Positions 1 through 13,109 are shown, counted from the stretch's first letter. The stretch: 64,000 bases of DNA from an uncultured Bacteroidales bacterium (GCA_902774275.1 CACYHN010000002.1:21195-85194), one strand, 5' to 3'. A program made the numbers and translations. The notes: generated from the sequence alone by a model not told the origin.

Positions 1-776
1 AAAAAGAGCATTGCTGCAACAATAGGCAACTGCATTCTTGATCTGGACAAACTGAATATCTGTTCCGGCATTCCGATGGTCCAGCCGGTAGAAAGATTGT
101 ATGTCGCGGTTGGAACAAAAGCTATTGGTGCAAGCAGTATGGCGGCTAAGGCACCAGTTACAGTCGGTATACGGCAACTGATGCAGTTGCTATACAGGAC
201 GATGTCAATCACTGCTGTGATTATTCCGACGATGGCATAGAAACCTGCAATGTAATAACCTGCGAATCCCAATAGTGCGGTTAGCATTATCAGAGCTAAA
301 GGTTTTTGGATTTTTCTCAGTACCGATAAAGTAAGAATTGCCCAAAGATATCCCAGTACAGGCAAGAAAAAAAATCCCGGTATGTTAAGGTTATAAACAA
401 TATAACCCATTGTCATATTGTAAGTGACGAATATAGATGCTGGAATATATGATAACAGAGAAAGATTGTTGGGAATCCTGAAAACTTTACGTGTCAGCTC
501 TGCGGATGCAGTGAGAAGCAGAACCCATATCAGGGCTCCCATCCAGGGAATGTGCAGAAACTGAGTAAGAAATGCACCGCAACAGGATAATATTCCTGAG
601 GGTTTATATAAGAAATTTCGCAGCCAAAAGAGGTCAAATGCAAAAAAAGACCTTTCTTCAACTTTTTGAAGGAATTCGTTGGAAAAAAAGGAAAGTACTA
701 TCCATAATAATACAGGTAGTATCCAACGGGCTTTTGCCAATATTTCTGCAGTATTATTTTTCTCTTTTTGACTCAT
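1..776 (-). CDS. Multi-spanning membrane protein, DUF6057-like, truncated by the window edge
   Basis: The reading frame opens at an ATG on the minus strand at 776 and stays open to base 1, so only the N-terminal part (about 258 residues) is present. It begins MSQKEKNNTAEI, followed by hydrophobic segments and the stretch GAFLTQFLHIPWMGALIW. The nearby protein at 2242-4197 has SFFTQFLYLPWLGSLIW at the same place, so the two are paralogues. I recall this architecture as the Bacteroidota family DUF6057; that name is from memory. The start overlaps the end of the upstream CXXCH lipoprotein gene by 23 bases, so it is probably the third gene of one operon. No function is known to me; it should lie in the inner membrane. 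Confidence 0.75.
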   Translation of the reverse strand, partial: MSQKEKNNTAEILAKARWILPVLLWIVLSFFSNEFLQKVEERSFFAFDLFWLRNFLYKPSGILSCCGAFLTQFLHIPWMGALIWVLLLTASAELTRKVFRIPNNLSLLSYIPASIFVTYNMTMGYIVYNLNIPGFFFLPVLGYLWAILTLSVLRKIQKPLALIMLTALLGFAGYYIAGFYAIVGIITAVIDIVLYSNCISCRIPTVTGALAAILLAPIAFVPTATYNLSTGWTIGMPEQIFSLSRSRMQLPIVAAMLF

Positions 777-2238
777 ATTTGGAACGGGTTGCTTCTGTAC
801 TTGAAATGAATGAGGCGAACTGTCTGGGAGATATATGTACAGGTTCTTTCATAAATTCCGGTATGTTGAATGCATATAAGAATTCACGATTGAATTCGGG
901 GTCACGTTGCGGTAATGCAAACGGTTTTGAAAAACGGCCGTTTTCATCAATATGACTGAAATATAGACGGGTATGGACACCATCTTCACGGCGTGTACTG
1001 AATACAATCCATTTTCCGTTTGACGACCACGTATGATAACTCTCTGCAAAAGGACTGTTGAGTTCATCGACATGTCTGTATGAACCGCTGGTTAAATCGA
1101 ACATAATATAGTCTGAAACTATCTGGTCAAGGGGAAAAACTCCGTGAGTACTTATGCAAGCAAGCAGTTTGGTGCCGTCAGGTGAAACGCGTGGCCACGT
1201 TATGCTGCTATCAACAGCTGCTGCATCATATTCCATCACAACTGGTCCCCATGTTCTAGTATCCGGGTCAAATGATTTACTATATAGGTTAAAGTGAAAG
1301 TCTTCACGTGCGAGAAACATTTCATTCTTTCGTTTATCACCGTAACCTCCTTCATATCGATAAGAGACATAGTATAGTTTTTTGCCGTCAGCTGACCATG
1401 CAGGATAGTTTTCCAATTCGCAGGAATCATTTTCAATTACGCTTACAGTATTGTTTTTTATATCGTATAAGATAAGATCACTTATGTCATCAAGCACTTC
1501 CAATTTATCATGGCTGGCGGCGTGTACGGATTGGTGAGTTCTATTATTGGATAATGCTATGTAATCATGTGTGGGATGCCAAGCTGGATAGACACCGGCA
1601 GAAAGGGTTGAGTCTGTTTTCATGTTGACTTTGTGTAATTCTCCGTTCAAAACAAGAACTGTCCCTCCTTTGTATTGACGAACGTGAAAAAGCATATTGT
1701 CAGTTTCCCAGTTTCTGTAATAATGGCAATTGATACATGTCCCTTGTGAATTGTTATGTACCATTGTGTTTGCAAAAACGACATTTTCTTTAAAACTGGT
1801 CAGGCTTCTTTGATGGATGGAGAGCTTCTCATATGCTTCTACTGCAACAGGTATTATTCGATATGAGATATAAGGGTCTATTTCATCACTAATCGTCATT
1901 TTAAAAGGCTTATATGCTGTCCATTGCTTATCAGTGTAGCCGAAAATTTGAACGCTAATTTCAGGAGCGTTTGTCAGTTTGTTCCATTTGGACTTGGGAA
2001 TACGTACTTCGCTGCCTTTGATTACAATTTCTACCGATGTTGATTTTAATACTGTAATAAAAGCATCAGCCTGTTCCTCGATGAGAAAGTTCAAAGGAGC
2101 TATGTTGCAGGGTATGGTTATATCCGTATAGTCCGGAAATATTGTGGGGACAGAGTTTGCAGTACTGTATGTAGCGGGTGCCTTGGGAGAACAGGCAACA
2201 AACAACATGGCAAGTGCCGGTATGGATAACTTTTTCAT
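754..2238 (-). CDS. Lipoprotein with CXXCH haem motif and TolB/PD40-like beta-propeller
   Basis: 494 residues. The N-terminus MKKLSIPALAMLFVACSPK is a lipoprotein signal with the lipobox ending at Cys16. A single CINCH motif (Cys168, Cys171, His172) is the classic covalent haem c attachment sequence. The C-terminal 300 residues hold repeated PAWSADGKKLYYVSY, PRVSPDGTKLLACIS and WSSNGKWIVFS segments, which are WD40-like PD40 blades as in TolB. Its place in the cell should be the periplasmic face of a membrane. It starts 3 bases after the stop of the upstream membrane protein and overlaps the next gene, so the three are likely co-transcribed. A redox or sensing role linked to the DUF6057-like proteins is inference only. 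The axial sixth haem ligand cannot be identified. Confidence 0.8.
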   Translation of the reverse strand: MKKLSIPALAMLFVACSPKAPATYSTANSVPTIFPDYTDITIPCNIAPLNFLIEEQADAFITVLKSTSVEIVIKGSEVRIPKSKWNKLTNAPEISVQIFGYTDKQWTAYKPFKMTISDEIDPYISYRIIPVAVEAYEKLSIHQRSLTSFKENVVFANTMVHNNSQGTCINCHYYRNWETDNMLFHVRQYKGGTVLVLNGELHKVNMKTDSTLSAGVYPAWHPTHDYIALSNNRTHQSVHAASHDKLEVLDDISDLILYDIKNNTVSVIENDSCELENYPAWSADGKKLYYVSYRYEGGYGDKRKNEMFLAREDFHFNLYSKSFDPDTRTWGPVVMEYDAAAVDSSITWPRVSPDGTKLLACISTHGVFPLDQIVSDYIMFDLTSGSYRHVDELNSPFAESYHTWSSNGKWIVFSTRREDGVHTRLYFSHIDENGRFSKPFALPQRDPEFNREFLYAFNIPEFMKEPVHISPRQFASFISSTEATRSKYESKREK

Positions 2239-2241
2239 AGA

Positions 2242-4197
2242 TTAATAGGTTTGCAGATTTCTTATAAAGTAGTAATAGTAAAAGAATGTGTTGCCGAATT
2301 TTTGTGCGTAAGGATAGGCTGCTTCCTTCATATTTCTTATAGGATTGGAATTGACATAACGATTAAAGGCATCATAATTGTCCTTTACCTCCTTGCTGTA
2401 TGGCAACTCTATTCCTTTCTTTTCAAGACTGCTGTAAAGGAAGGCTGCTTCCTCCACACCGCGTGGCAATACACTGACATTGTTTGAGATGAGATATGGA
2501 ATTATCCGCTGCCAAAGAAGTGGAATATTTTGTGTACGCATAGCCCAAAGGAGAGCTGCGCGGTCATATTCCGGGGTGGCATGCGGCGGTTCTGGCTCCG
2601 AGAAGTGTTGCATAAGGAATTTCTCACTTTTCATCATGTCATTTGACATACGGTTTTCAAAGCACATATAGGGAAGAATCTCCTCATATGGTTTTGAAAT
2701 AGACATTAGAGCACTGTCACATGAGAGGGCCATCTGTTCCTTAGCCCAGTTGCGATAAAAAATGGTCTTGTTAAGTTTGTTCAGATACTTGTAGGCAAAA
2801 TCGCTTTCCTGCATGATTATGCAGTGCATTGCCATATACTTTAGAGTGCTGTAACTCCAACTGTGTTCAATGACATCTTCCAGACACCAACGGTAACTCA
2901 TATTGACCAGGCCATACTGCAGATACAATTGTTTTCCGGACTGGAAAACCATGGGTATCTGGGTGCGGGAATTCTGGGGCCGTCCGCCATCCTTCATGGT
3001 GAAGGCTTCATCAAGAGCACGGTTCATCTTGAGCAGTGCCAGGTCACGGTATATCACCATGGTACGGGTAGGTTCAAAGAACCGGTCATTGTAGCTGTCA
3101 ACGATTTCGTTGATGGTGTTCTGATTCTTTACTCCTTTGAGTTTTGCAGTACGGTCTGCATATGCCTTGGCATCGGATTTGGCATGTGAATTGACAGCAT
3201 CCTGGTAAATGTCAATTACTTTCTGCCATTCAAACCGGTCCACAGCTTCTGACATTGCCAGTTCAGTGCGGAAATTGTCATCTTTGAACCAGAAAATCCA
3301 AACTGCAGCTATGGAGATTATGTAAATTGATACTTGAATTATGATGCTTTTACTACTTTTACTGTTCTCTTTGAAGCGGCTTGATATTAATGACATTACA
3401 GGCAGAAATAGCAGTGCCAGTTGGAGCGGACTTCTAATGGCATGAGTCCACACATCTTCTGATATGGTGGGAAGCCCAAGGTGCCAGCTGTCTGCCAGAC
3501 GATATGAAGTGAAAAAATTATATGCAATAAGAGGTATCAGTATGATAAGAGCAATGCTTACGACCAATATCGACAGACGTTTGCCGCGTAATATTTCCTG
3601 ATTCATAAGTGTTACGCAGGATGCGGAAAGGGTGCCTATTAAAGCGAATGTCCCAAACAGAGGGAATCCTATTGCAGTCCAGAGAACAAGTAAAATAATC
3701 TTGTTCCCGAAGGTTTTGATATGTCTTATGGCAAATAATGGTATGAGCGCAGCCATATAGCCTAAAAGTGGAGCGAAGAAATGATCCTGTTCTCTCATGA
3801 TGAACACTCCGTATCCGAGAGACATATTGCCGATTATAAATAAGGCAACAGGAATTATAGCTAACGCTTTGAATATCTCTGATAATTTAAAAGCCTTGAC
3901 TGTGAGTTGATAAGTGGTTAAAAGCAAAAATACCCAAATGAGTGAACCTAGCCATGGGAGGTATAGGAATTGTGTGAAAAATGAACCGGCAACTCCCAGA
4001 AAACCTCCAGGAATCTGGATTGCTTCCTTGAAATATTGCCAGTCAAACATAAATATTGACAGGTCCTCAACCTTCTTAAGGAAATATTGTCCGTATGTTG
4101 CAAGTATAACCCAAAGCAATACTGCAAGAAAATAGGGGAGCACCTTGAACAGGCGTCTGGGCAGCCCTTCCAATTTATTCTTAGAAATATGTGTCAT
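2242..4197 (-). CDS. Large multi-spanning membrane protein with soluble C-terminal half, DUF6057-like
   Basis: 651 residues from the chosen ATG at 4197 (MTHISKNKLEGLPRR). An upstream in-frame ATG at 4305 would lie 5' of the -7 box at 4236-4243, so it is rejected. The first 330 residues contain about ten hydrophobic segments. The remaining half is soluble and alpha-helical, with TPR-like character (residues about 350-640: EAVDRFEWQKVIDIYQDAV and similar). It is the first gene of a minus-strand operon, with a CXXCH lipoprotein and then a paralogous membrane protein downstream. Its function is unknown. The helical C-terminal part could serve as a periplasmic or cytoplasmic docking surface (inference). 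Confidence 0.75.
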   Translation of the reverse strand: MTHISKNKLEGLPRRLFKVLPYFLAVLLWVILATYGQYFLKKVEDLSIFMFDWQYFKEAIQIPGGFLGVAGSFFTQFLYLPWLGSLIWVFLLLTTYQLTVKAFKLSEIFKALAIIPVALFIIGNMSLGYGVFIMREQDHFFAPLLGYMAALIPLFAIRHIKTFGNKIILLVLWTAIGFPLFGTFALIGTLSASCVTLMNQEILRGKRLSILVVSIALIILIPLIAYNFFTSYRLADSWHLGLPTISEDVWTHAIRSPLQLALLFLPVMSLISSRFKENSKSSKSIIIQVSIYIISIAAVWIFWFKDDNFRTELAMSEAVDRFEWQKVIDIYQDAVNSHAKSDAKAYADRTAKLKGVKNQNTINEIVDSYNDRFFEPTRTMVIYRDLALLKMNRALDEAFTMKDGGRPQNSRTQIPMVFQSGKQLYLQYGLVNMSYRWCLEDVIEHSWSYSTLKYMAMHCIIMQESDFAYKYLNKLNKTIFYRNWAKEQMALSCDSALMSISKPYEEILPYMCFENRMSNDMMKSEKFLMQHFSEPEPPHATPEYDRAALLWAMRTQNIPLLWQRIIPYLISNNVSVLPRGVEEAAFLYSSLEKKGIELPYSKEVKDNYDAFNRYVNSNPIRNMKEAAYPYAQKFGNTFFYYYYFIRNLQTY

Positions 4198-4227
4198 ATA
4201 TATAATCGCGTGTGCGTGCATGTATGA

Positions 4228-8060
<3,833 letters not shown>

Positions 8061-8134
8061 GTTCGCACAATATTTGTTTTATAAAAAAATTTAGAAAACA
8101 CCTCCGCGTGTGCGTTTTTATGAGCTTTTATAGA

Positions 8135-8143
8135 TAATTTTGC
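8135..8143 (+). promoter_or_regulatory. Exact -7 box TAATTTTGC upstream of lptD
   Basis: It is a perfect match to TAnnTTTGC. Transcription should begin near 8147-8150. The in-frame TTG at 8140 lies inside the box and cannot be the start codon; GTG 8173 is the first usable start. Confidence 0.6.
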
Positions 8144-8172
8144 AGTTTGATAAAAAGAATGCTCATAAGCAA

Positions 8173-10995
8173 GTGGCGGAAATAATCAGAAAAACGTGGA
8201 TTCCGATACTTCTCGGATTGCTTTTCCCGGCTGGAAATGCATCGGCTCAAGCCTATGCCGATTCTGTTGTTGGGGATGATACTGTCCATACAGTACAAAG
8301 TTTGTCCACGGATTCTCTCCGGATTACGACTGTTGCGGATTCGCTTGCTGTATTACCTGATACATCCGTTGTTGCTAAATCTGATTCTGTCCCTCCACGC
8401 AGGAATAATGCATTGGATGATCCTGTTATTTATGAATCAAATGACTCCATGGTATGGAATTATGGCGGCTATGCATCACTATATGGCAACGGAAAGGTTA
8501 ATTATCAGGATGTAGTACTGACTGCGGCTATCATAAAAATGCAGATGGACAGCAGTCTTGTCTATGCTGACGGTGTCCGCGATTCTTCGGGAACATGGGA
8601 GGGTACACCTGTTTTTATAGATGGGGATACGCCTTACGAGTCAAATCATATCAGTTATAACTTCAAGACTGAAAAAGGTTACATCAACGAGATCATCACA
8701 CAACAGGGTGAAGGATACATGACCAGTAATGAGGCCAAGAAAGGGCCTGAAGGTGAGTATTATATTGCTGACGGTGTATATACCACTTGTGACCAACATG
8801 ATGATCCGCATTTCAATTTGCGTATAACGCGTGCAAAAGTCCGTCCGGGACGGGATGTTATTTTCGGTCCTGCGTATCTTGAGGTCATGGGTGTACCTTT
8901 GCCGTTGTTCGTGCCATTCGGCTTCTTTCCATTCCTTGAAGGTGAATACTCTTCCGGAATCATATTTCCCACTTACGGTGATGAGATGGAACGCGGTTTC
9001 TATCTTAAGGATGGTGGCTATTATTTTGCCCTGTCTGACTATTTTGACCTTAAGGTTTTGGGAGAGATCTTTACCAAGGGATCCTGGGGCCTTTCCGGAG
9101 AAAGCAAATACAAGAAGAGATATAAGTATTCAGGAAATGTCTATGCCAGTTCTTTGACTACAAAACTTGGAGACAAAGGCTTGCCTGATTATTCTGTTAC
9201 AAAGAGCTTTAAGGTTCGATGGACGCACAGGCAGGATCCAAAGGCCAATCCCTACCAGAACTTCTCGGCCAGTGTAAACTTTGCCACTTCAAGTTATGAA
9301 CGCTCAAATTTGAGCAGTCTGTACAATCCGTCTTTGACATCGCAAAGTACCAGGACATCAAGTGTAAGCTATTCACGCAATTTCCCATCAATTGGTCTGT
9401 CACTTTCCAGTTCAATGAACATGTCACAGAATATGCGTGATTCAACCATCTCTCTCAGTTTTCCCTCTCTTAGTCTAAGCCTGCAGCGTATATATCCTTT
9501 CAAAAAGAAGAAGGCCGCCGGTTCTGAAAAATGGTATGAAAAGATATCATTTACATATTCCGGTTCATTAAGCAACAGCATTTCAACCAAGGAAAACGAA
9601 CTGTTTGATAAGAGTCTTGTCAAAGATTGGAGAAACGGCATGAAGCATTCAATCCCGGTGAGCGCAACATTTCAGATATTCAAGAGTATAAACATAACTC
9701 CTTCTTTCAATTATAACTCCAGATGGTACACTTACAAAGTGATGCAGTCCTGGGATGATTCTAAACAAAAGGTTGCAAGAGATACGATATACGGGTTCAA
9801 TCGCGTGTATAACTACAACCTGAGCGTGAGCGCCAACACCAAGCTGTATGGATTCTATCAGCCGTCCCGCCTGTGGATTAAACTGTTTGGTGACAAGCTG
9901 ATCATGACACGCCATGTGTTCACCCCTTCTGTGAGTTACAGCATGTCGCCTGATTTCGGTGACTCCCGATATGGTTACTATGACACGTATTCTTATACTG
10001 ATAAGAACGGTGAATTCCACACTGTCGAGTATTCTCCGTATTCGGGCTCTCTGTATGGCGTTCCGGGAAAAGGAAAATCGGGGACCATCTCCATGAGTAT
10101 AAGTAATAACATTGAGATGAAGGTGCGCAGTGACAGGGACAGCACCGGCGAGAGGAAGATTCCCATCATTGATGAACTGGGAGCGTCAATGTCTTATAAT
10201 TTTGCTGCCCGCACCAAACCTTGGAGTAATCTTAATACCAGATTGAGACTTAAACTTACCAAAAACTATACTTTCAGTCTGAATGCCACGTGGGCTACAT
10301 ACGCGTATGAGTTCAATGAGCAGGGACGTGTTATCGTAGGTGACAGGACCGAGTATTCATACGGACGATTCGGACGTTTCCAGGGCATGAGTCAGAACTG
10401 GTCATATACATTCAATAACAACACTCTGCATGACTGGCAGAATAAGTGGAACAAGTTATTTCACCGTAATCGTGATGCAGATGAAGATGATGAGGATTTT
10501 GATGAGAATCCCAATGCGGACAGGACATATTACGCAAGTACCCAGTCTGCTCCAGGTAAAGGAAAGGGACCGAGAAGCAAAGCTGCAGAGGTTGATGAAG
10601 ACGGTTATGTGGAGTATTCCCTGCCGTGGTCTTTTTCCATATCATACGGTATCAGCATGAGAGAAAACACTCAGGCGCAAATAGATGCTAAACGTATGCG
10701 TTATCCTTGGAAATTCACGCATAGTATGAATATGTCCGGTAACATGAAACTCACTAACAAGTGGAATATAAACTTCTCGTCTGGATGGGATTTCACCTAT
10801 CATGAGTTTACCACTACGACTATGAGTGTAACACGTGACTTGCACTGTTTCAATATGTCGTGCAGCATGGTGTTGAAACCATATACATCATATAATTTTA
10901 CCTTAAAGGCTAACTCGAGCATGCTGTCTGACCTGTTGAAGGTCAAGAAGCGTTCAAGCTACAACAGTTACGTGAACTGGTATGACGATAAATAA
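8173..10995 (+). CDS. lptD: LPS-assembly outer-membrane protein LptD, Bacteroidota type
   Basis: 940 residues from GTG 8173 (MAEIIRKTWIPILLGLLF), giving a signal peptide ending at ...NASAQ. The first domain (about residues 80-230) has the OstA/LptA-like pattern GKVNYQDVVLTAAIIKM and GYINEIITQQGEGYM. The rest is a very large beta-barrel rich in alternating aromatic strands (LptD_2 type). LptD receives lipopolysaccharide from the Lpt bridge and inserts it in the outer leaflet. Its partners in this window are lptC (29810) and lpxK (53005), though not in the same operon. An acidic loop (DADEDDEDFDENPN) and a Lys/Gly-rich stretch (about residues 770-810) are likely extracellular. asnA follows 11 bases later. 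Confidence 0.85.
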   Translation: MAEIIRKTWIPILLGLLFPAGNASAQAYADSVVGDDTVHTVQSLSTDSLRITTVADSLAVLPDTSVVAKSDSVPPRRNNALDDPVIYESNDSMVWNYGGYASLYGNGKVNYQDVVLTAAIIKMQMDSSLVYADGVRDSSGTWEGTPVFIDGDTPYESNHISYNFKTEKGYINEIITQQGEGYMTSNEAKKGPEGEYYIADGVYTTCDQHDDPHFNLRITRAKVRPGRDVIFGPAYLEVMGVPLPLFVPFGFFPFLEGEYSSGIIFPTYGDEMERGFYLKDGGYYFALSDYFDLKVLGEIFTKGSWGLSGESKYKKRYKYSGNVYASSLTTKLGDKGLPDYSVTKSFKVRWTHRQDPKANPYQNFSASVNFATSSYERSNLSSLYNPSLTSQSTRTSSVSYSRNFPSIGLSLSSSMNMSQNMRDSTISLSFPSLSLSLQRIYPFKKKKAAGSEKWYEKISFTYSGSLSNSISTKENELFDKSLVKDWRNGMKHSIPVSATFQIFKSINITPSFNYNSRWYTYKVMQSWDDSKQKVARDTIYGFNRVYNYNLSVSANTKLYGFYQPSRLWIKLFGDKLIMTRHVFTPSVSYSMSPDFGDSRYGYYDTYSYTDKNGEFHTVEYSPYSGSLYGVPGKGKSGTISMSISNNIEMKVRSDRDSTGERKIPIIDELGASMSYNFAARTKPWSNLNTRLRLKLTKNYTFSLNATWATYAYEFNEQGRVIVGDRTEYSYGRFGRFQGMSQNWSYTFNNNTLHDWQNKWNKLFHRNRDADEDDEDFDENPNADRTYYASTQSAPGKGKGPRSKAAEVDEDGYVEYSLPWSFSISYGISMRENTQAQIDAKRMRYPWKFTHSMNMSGNMKLTNKWNINFSSGWDFTYHEFTTTTMSVTRDLHCFNMSCSMVLKPYTSYNFTLKANSSMLSDLLKVKKRSSYNSYVNWYDDK

Positions 10996-11006
10996 AACCA
11001 AATAAT

Positions 11007-12044
11007 ATGAGTTATCTGATTATTCCTCAGAACTACAAGCCTCTGATGTCAATGAGACAGACAGAGCAGGGTATCAAACTTATCAAAGAGTTCTTTCAGC
11101 AGAATCTCTCCACAGGCCTACAGTTGCGTCGTGTTACGGCTCCGCTGTTTGTGCTCAAAGGCATGGGCATAAATGATGACCTTAACGGTGTGGAACGTGC
11201 CGTGACGTTTCCTATAAAGGATTTAGGTGAGGCTAAGGCAGAGGTGGTGCATTCACTTGCCAAGTGGAAACGCCTTACGTTGGCAGAGTATGATGTAAAG
11301 CCCGGATATGGCATTTATACCGATATGAACGCCATCCGTGCAGATGAGAGCCTGGGTAACCTGCATTCCCTCTATGTTGATCAGTGGGATTGGGAACGCG
11401 TCATTACAGCCGATGACCGTAATATAGATTTCCTGAAACGTATTGTACGTAAAATATACTCGGCAATGCTCAGGACGGAGTATCTTATAAATGAAACGTA
11501 TCCTCAGTTGGAACCGTTCCTGGCTCGAGAGGTGTTCTTTATCCACTCTGAGGAACTCAGAAAACTTTATCCCGGCAAGACTCCCAAGGAGCGTGAGGAT
11601 GCCATCTGCCGCGAACATGGTGCAGTATTCATTATGGGTATTGGCGGTAAATTGGGTGATGGTCAGGAGCATGACCTTCGTGCCCCGGATTATGATGACT
11701 GGACTACTCCGAATGAGGATGGCTTCCTGGGACTTAACGGTGACCTTCTTGTTTGGAATCCCATACTGGGACGTGCCATGGAACTCTCATCAATGGGTAT
11801 TCGCGTAGATAAGGAGTCATTGCTGCGTCAGCTTGACCTTTGCGGCAAGCAGGAGCGCAAGGAGCTTTATTTCCACAAGAAACTGCTTGCCGATGAACTA
11901 CCCCTGTCAATAGGTGGCGGTATAGGCCAGTCACGTCTGTGCATGCTGTTCCTGCAGAAGGCTCATATCGGCGAGATTCAGGCCAGCATATGGCCGGAAG
12001 ATATGCGTGCTAAATGTGCTGCCGCCGGCATACAACTAATATAA
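11007..12044 (+). CDS. asnA: Aspartate--ammonia ligase (asparagine synthetase A)
   Basis: 345 residues. This is the AsnA family, a class II aminoacyl-tRNA-synthetase fold that makes asparagine from aspartate, ammonia and ATP. The recognisable N-terminus is YKPLMSMRQTEQGIKLIK, with FPIKDLGEAKAEVVHSLAKWKR, and the class II-like C-terminal motif is LSIGGGIGQSRLCML. E. coli AsnA is 330 residues, so the length fits. It is cytoplasmic. It lies between lptD (11 bases upstream) and ung, separated from ung by an AATTGAAAATTG repeat cluster. Confidence 0.95.
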   Translation: MSYLIIPQNYKPLMSMRQTEQGIKLIKEFFQQNLSTGLQLRRVTAPLFVLKGMGINDDLNGVERAVTFPIKDLGEAKAEVVHSLAKWKRLTLAEYDVKPGYGIYTDMNAIRADESLGNLHSLYVDQWDWERVITADDRNIDFLKRIVRKIYSAMLRTEYLINETYPQLEPFLAREVFFIHSEELRKLYPGKTPKEREDAICREHGAVFIMGIGGKLGDGQEHDLRAPDYDDWTTPNEDGFLGLNGDLLVWNPILGRAMELSSMGIRVDKESLLRQLDLCGKQERKELYFHKKLLADELPLSIGGGIGQSRLCMLFLQKAHIGEIQASIWPEDMRAKCAAAGIQLI

Positions 12045-12150
12045 AATTGAAAATTGAGAATTGAAAATTGAAAATTAATACGCAGGACCTGCGTATAATG
12101 CTACGCACCGTATGGTCAATTCTCAATTTTCAATTTTCAATTTTCAATTG
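12045..12150. repeat. AATTGAAAATTG repeat cluster, locus 1
   Basis: Tandem copies of (AATTGAAAATTGA)-like units are followed by GCTACGCACCGTATGGTC and then the same units in inverted orientation (TCAATTTTCAATTTTCAATT). The whole could fold into a long AU-rich hairpin. The same units with a GCACCGKATGG-like core recur near 23527-23570 and 35634-35701. It lies between asnA and ung. Confidence 0.8.
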
Positions 12151-12158
12151 GAACTATT

Positions 12159-12821
12159 ATGGAAGTAAGGATAGACCAAAGTTGGAAGGAGAGGCTGCAA
12201 TCGGAGTTTGACAAGCCCTACTTCAGGAACCTGACGGATTTTGTACGTGAGGAGTATTCTCGTGGTACGGTCTATCCTCCGGGACGTTTTATTTTCAACG
12301 CCTTCGACCTGTGTCCTTTTGATAAGGTAAAGGTTGTGATAATAGGACAGGATCCGTATCACGAGCCCGGACAGGCGCATGGACTCTGTTTCTCCGTGAA
12401 TGACGGGGTGCCGTTCCCGCCTTCACTGCGTAACATTTTCAAGGAGATAAGTGATGATATAGGAAAACCGGTCCCTGTGAGTGGTGACCTTACCAGATGG
12501 GCACGCCAAGGGGTGTTGCTTCTGAATGCTACTCTGACAGTCCGTGCCGGACAGGCGGGTTCTCATCAGGGCCGCGGCTGGGAGGAGTTTACGGATGCTG
12601 TCATCAGGGAACTCAATGCATCGCGTGACGGGCTTGTATTCATCCTATGGGGTAGTTATGCCAAGAAAAAAGGTGCTGTAATAGACCGCAGCCGTCATCT
12701 TGTGCTCAGTTCCGCCCATCCATCCCCTCTGTCAGCCTATAACGGCTTCTTCGGCAACCATCACTTCAGCCTGGCCAACGAATGGCTCATACAACACGGA
12801 CAGACTCCCATAGAGTGGTAA
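12159..12821 (+). CDS. ung: Uracil-DNA glycosylase, family 1
   Basis: 220 residues. It removes uracil from DNA as the first step of base-excision repair. The water-activating motif GQDPYH is at residues 63-68, with catalytic Asp65, and the DNA-intercalation motif HPSPLSAY lies near residue 187. The length is that of E. coli Ung (229). The start ATG at 12159 directly follows the inverted AT-rich repeat cluster, with no -7 box recognised, so transcription may come from asnA. Confidence 0.96.
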   Translation: MEVRIDQSWKERLQSEFDKPYFRNLTDFVREEYSRGTVYPPGRFIFNAFDLCPFDKVKVVIIGQDPYHEPGQAHGLCFSVNDGVPFPPSLRNIFKEISDDIGKPVPVSGDLTRWARQGVLLLNATLTVRAGQAGSHQGRGWEEFTDAVIRELNASRDGLVFILWGSYAKKKGAVIDRSRHLVLSSAHPSPLSAYNGFFGNHHFSLANEWLIQHGQTPIEW

Positions 12822-12920
12822 AGAGACCGCGGTCCCGGAGGGCCGCCAAGCTCCCATAGGGAGCCTGTTCACGGAGTGAACTAAAAAAAGGTTTATAGGG
12901 CCTGGCGTAGTCCAGGCCCT
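12822..12920. repeat. Hairpin array with TAAAAAAAGGTT tail, copy 1
   Basis: Consecutive perfect hairpins: GCTCCC-ATA-GGGAGC, GTTCAC-GGA-GTGAAC directly followed by TAAAAAAAGGTT (12881-12893), then AGGGCCTGG-6 nt-CCAGGCCCT. A second array at 51707-51901 has the same tail after a hairpin closing in GTT...AAC but with different stem sequence. There is no coding potential. Confidence 0.65.
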
Positions 12921-12921
12921 A

Positions 12922-12937
12922 AGTCCCAACGGGGTCA
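12922..12937 (+). repeat. 16-nt copy of the tRNA-Arg 3' end in inverted orientation
   Basis: AGTCCCAACGGGGTCA on the plus strand is identical to the last 16 nt of the minus-strand tRNA-Arg at 12974-13047. The two lie 36 bases apart in inverted orientation around the tRNA's terminator. Confidence 0.75.
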
Positions 12938-12938
12938 T

Positions 12939-12967
12939 AAAAAATGGCGGTCGCTATAGCGATCGCC
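12939..12967 (-). terminator. Rho-independent terminator of tRNA-Arg
   Basis: On the minus strand the near-perfect palindrome at 12946-12967 (GGCGATCGCTA/TAGCGACCGCC) is followed by A and six or more T residues. It lies 6 bases after the tRNA 3' end. Confidence 0.75.
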
Positions 12968-12973
12968 TATTTG

Positions 12974-13047
12974 TGACCCCGTTGGGACTCAAACCCAAGA
13001 CCTGCAGAACCGGAATCTGACGCTCTATTCAACTGAGCTACGGGGCC
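12974..13047 (-). tRNA. tRNA-Arg (anticodon CCG)
   Basis: 74 nt on the minus strand. Acceptor GGCCCCG pairs with CGGGGTC (one G-U) and the discriminator is A. The D-arm GCTC/GAGC, the anticodon loop TTCCGGT with anticodon CCG, and the T-arm TTGGG/CCCAA with loop TTTGAGT are all present. The CCA end is not encoded. The pair 27-43 is U-C, a mismatch. It reads CGG arginine codons. Confidence 0.93.
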
Positions 13048-13109
13048 AATGCGGACGCGAAGTTAAGCAATTATTTTGTGAATTATTTTCATGCAGAATA
13101 ATAATGGAT

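Noticed and set aside
572-955. 127-codon plus-strand frame near the left end
   Set aside because: It is antisense to two minus-strand genes with clear protein features and has no promoter.
8140-8172. TTG start for lptD at 8140
   Set aside because: It lies inside the -7 box TAATTTTGC, so it would not be transcribed.
12045-12150. CRISPR-like array
   Set aside because: The units are short AT-rich tandem repeats with no unique spacers, and no cas genes are present.
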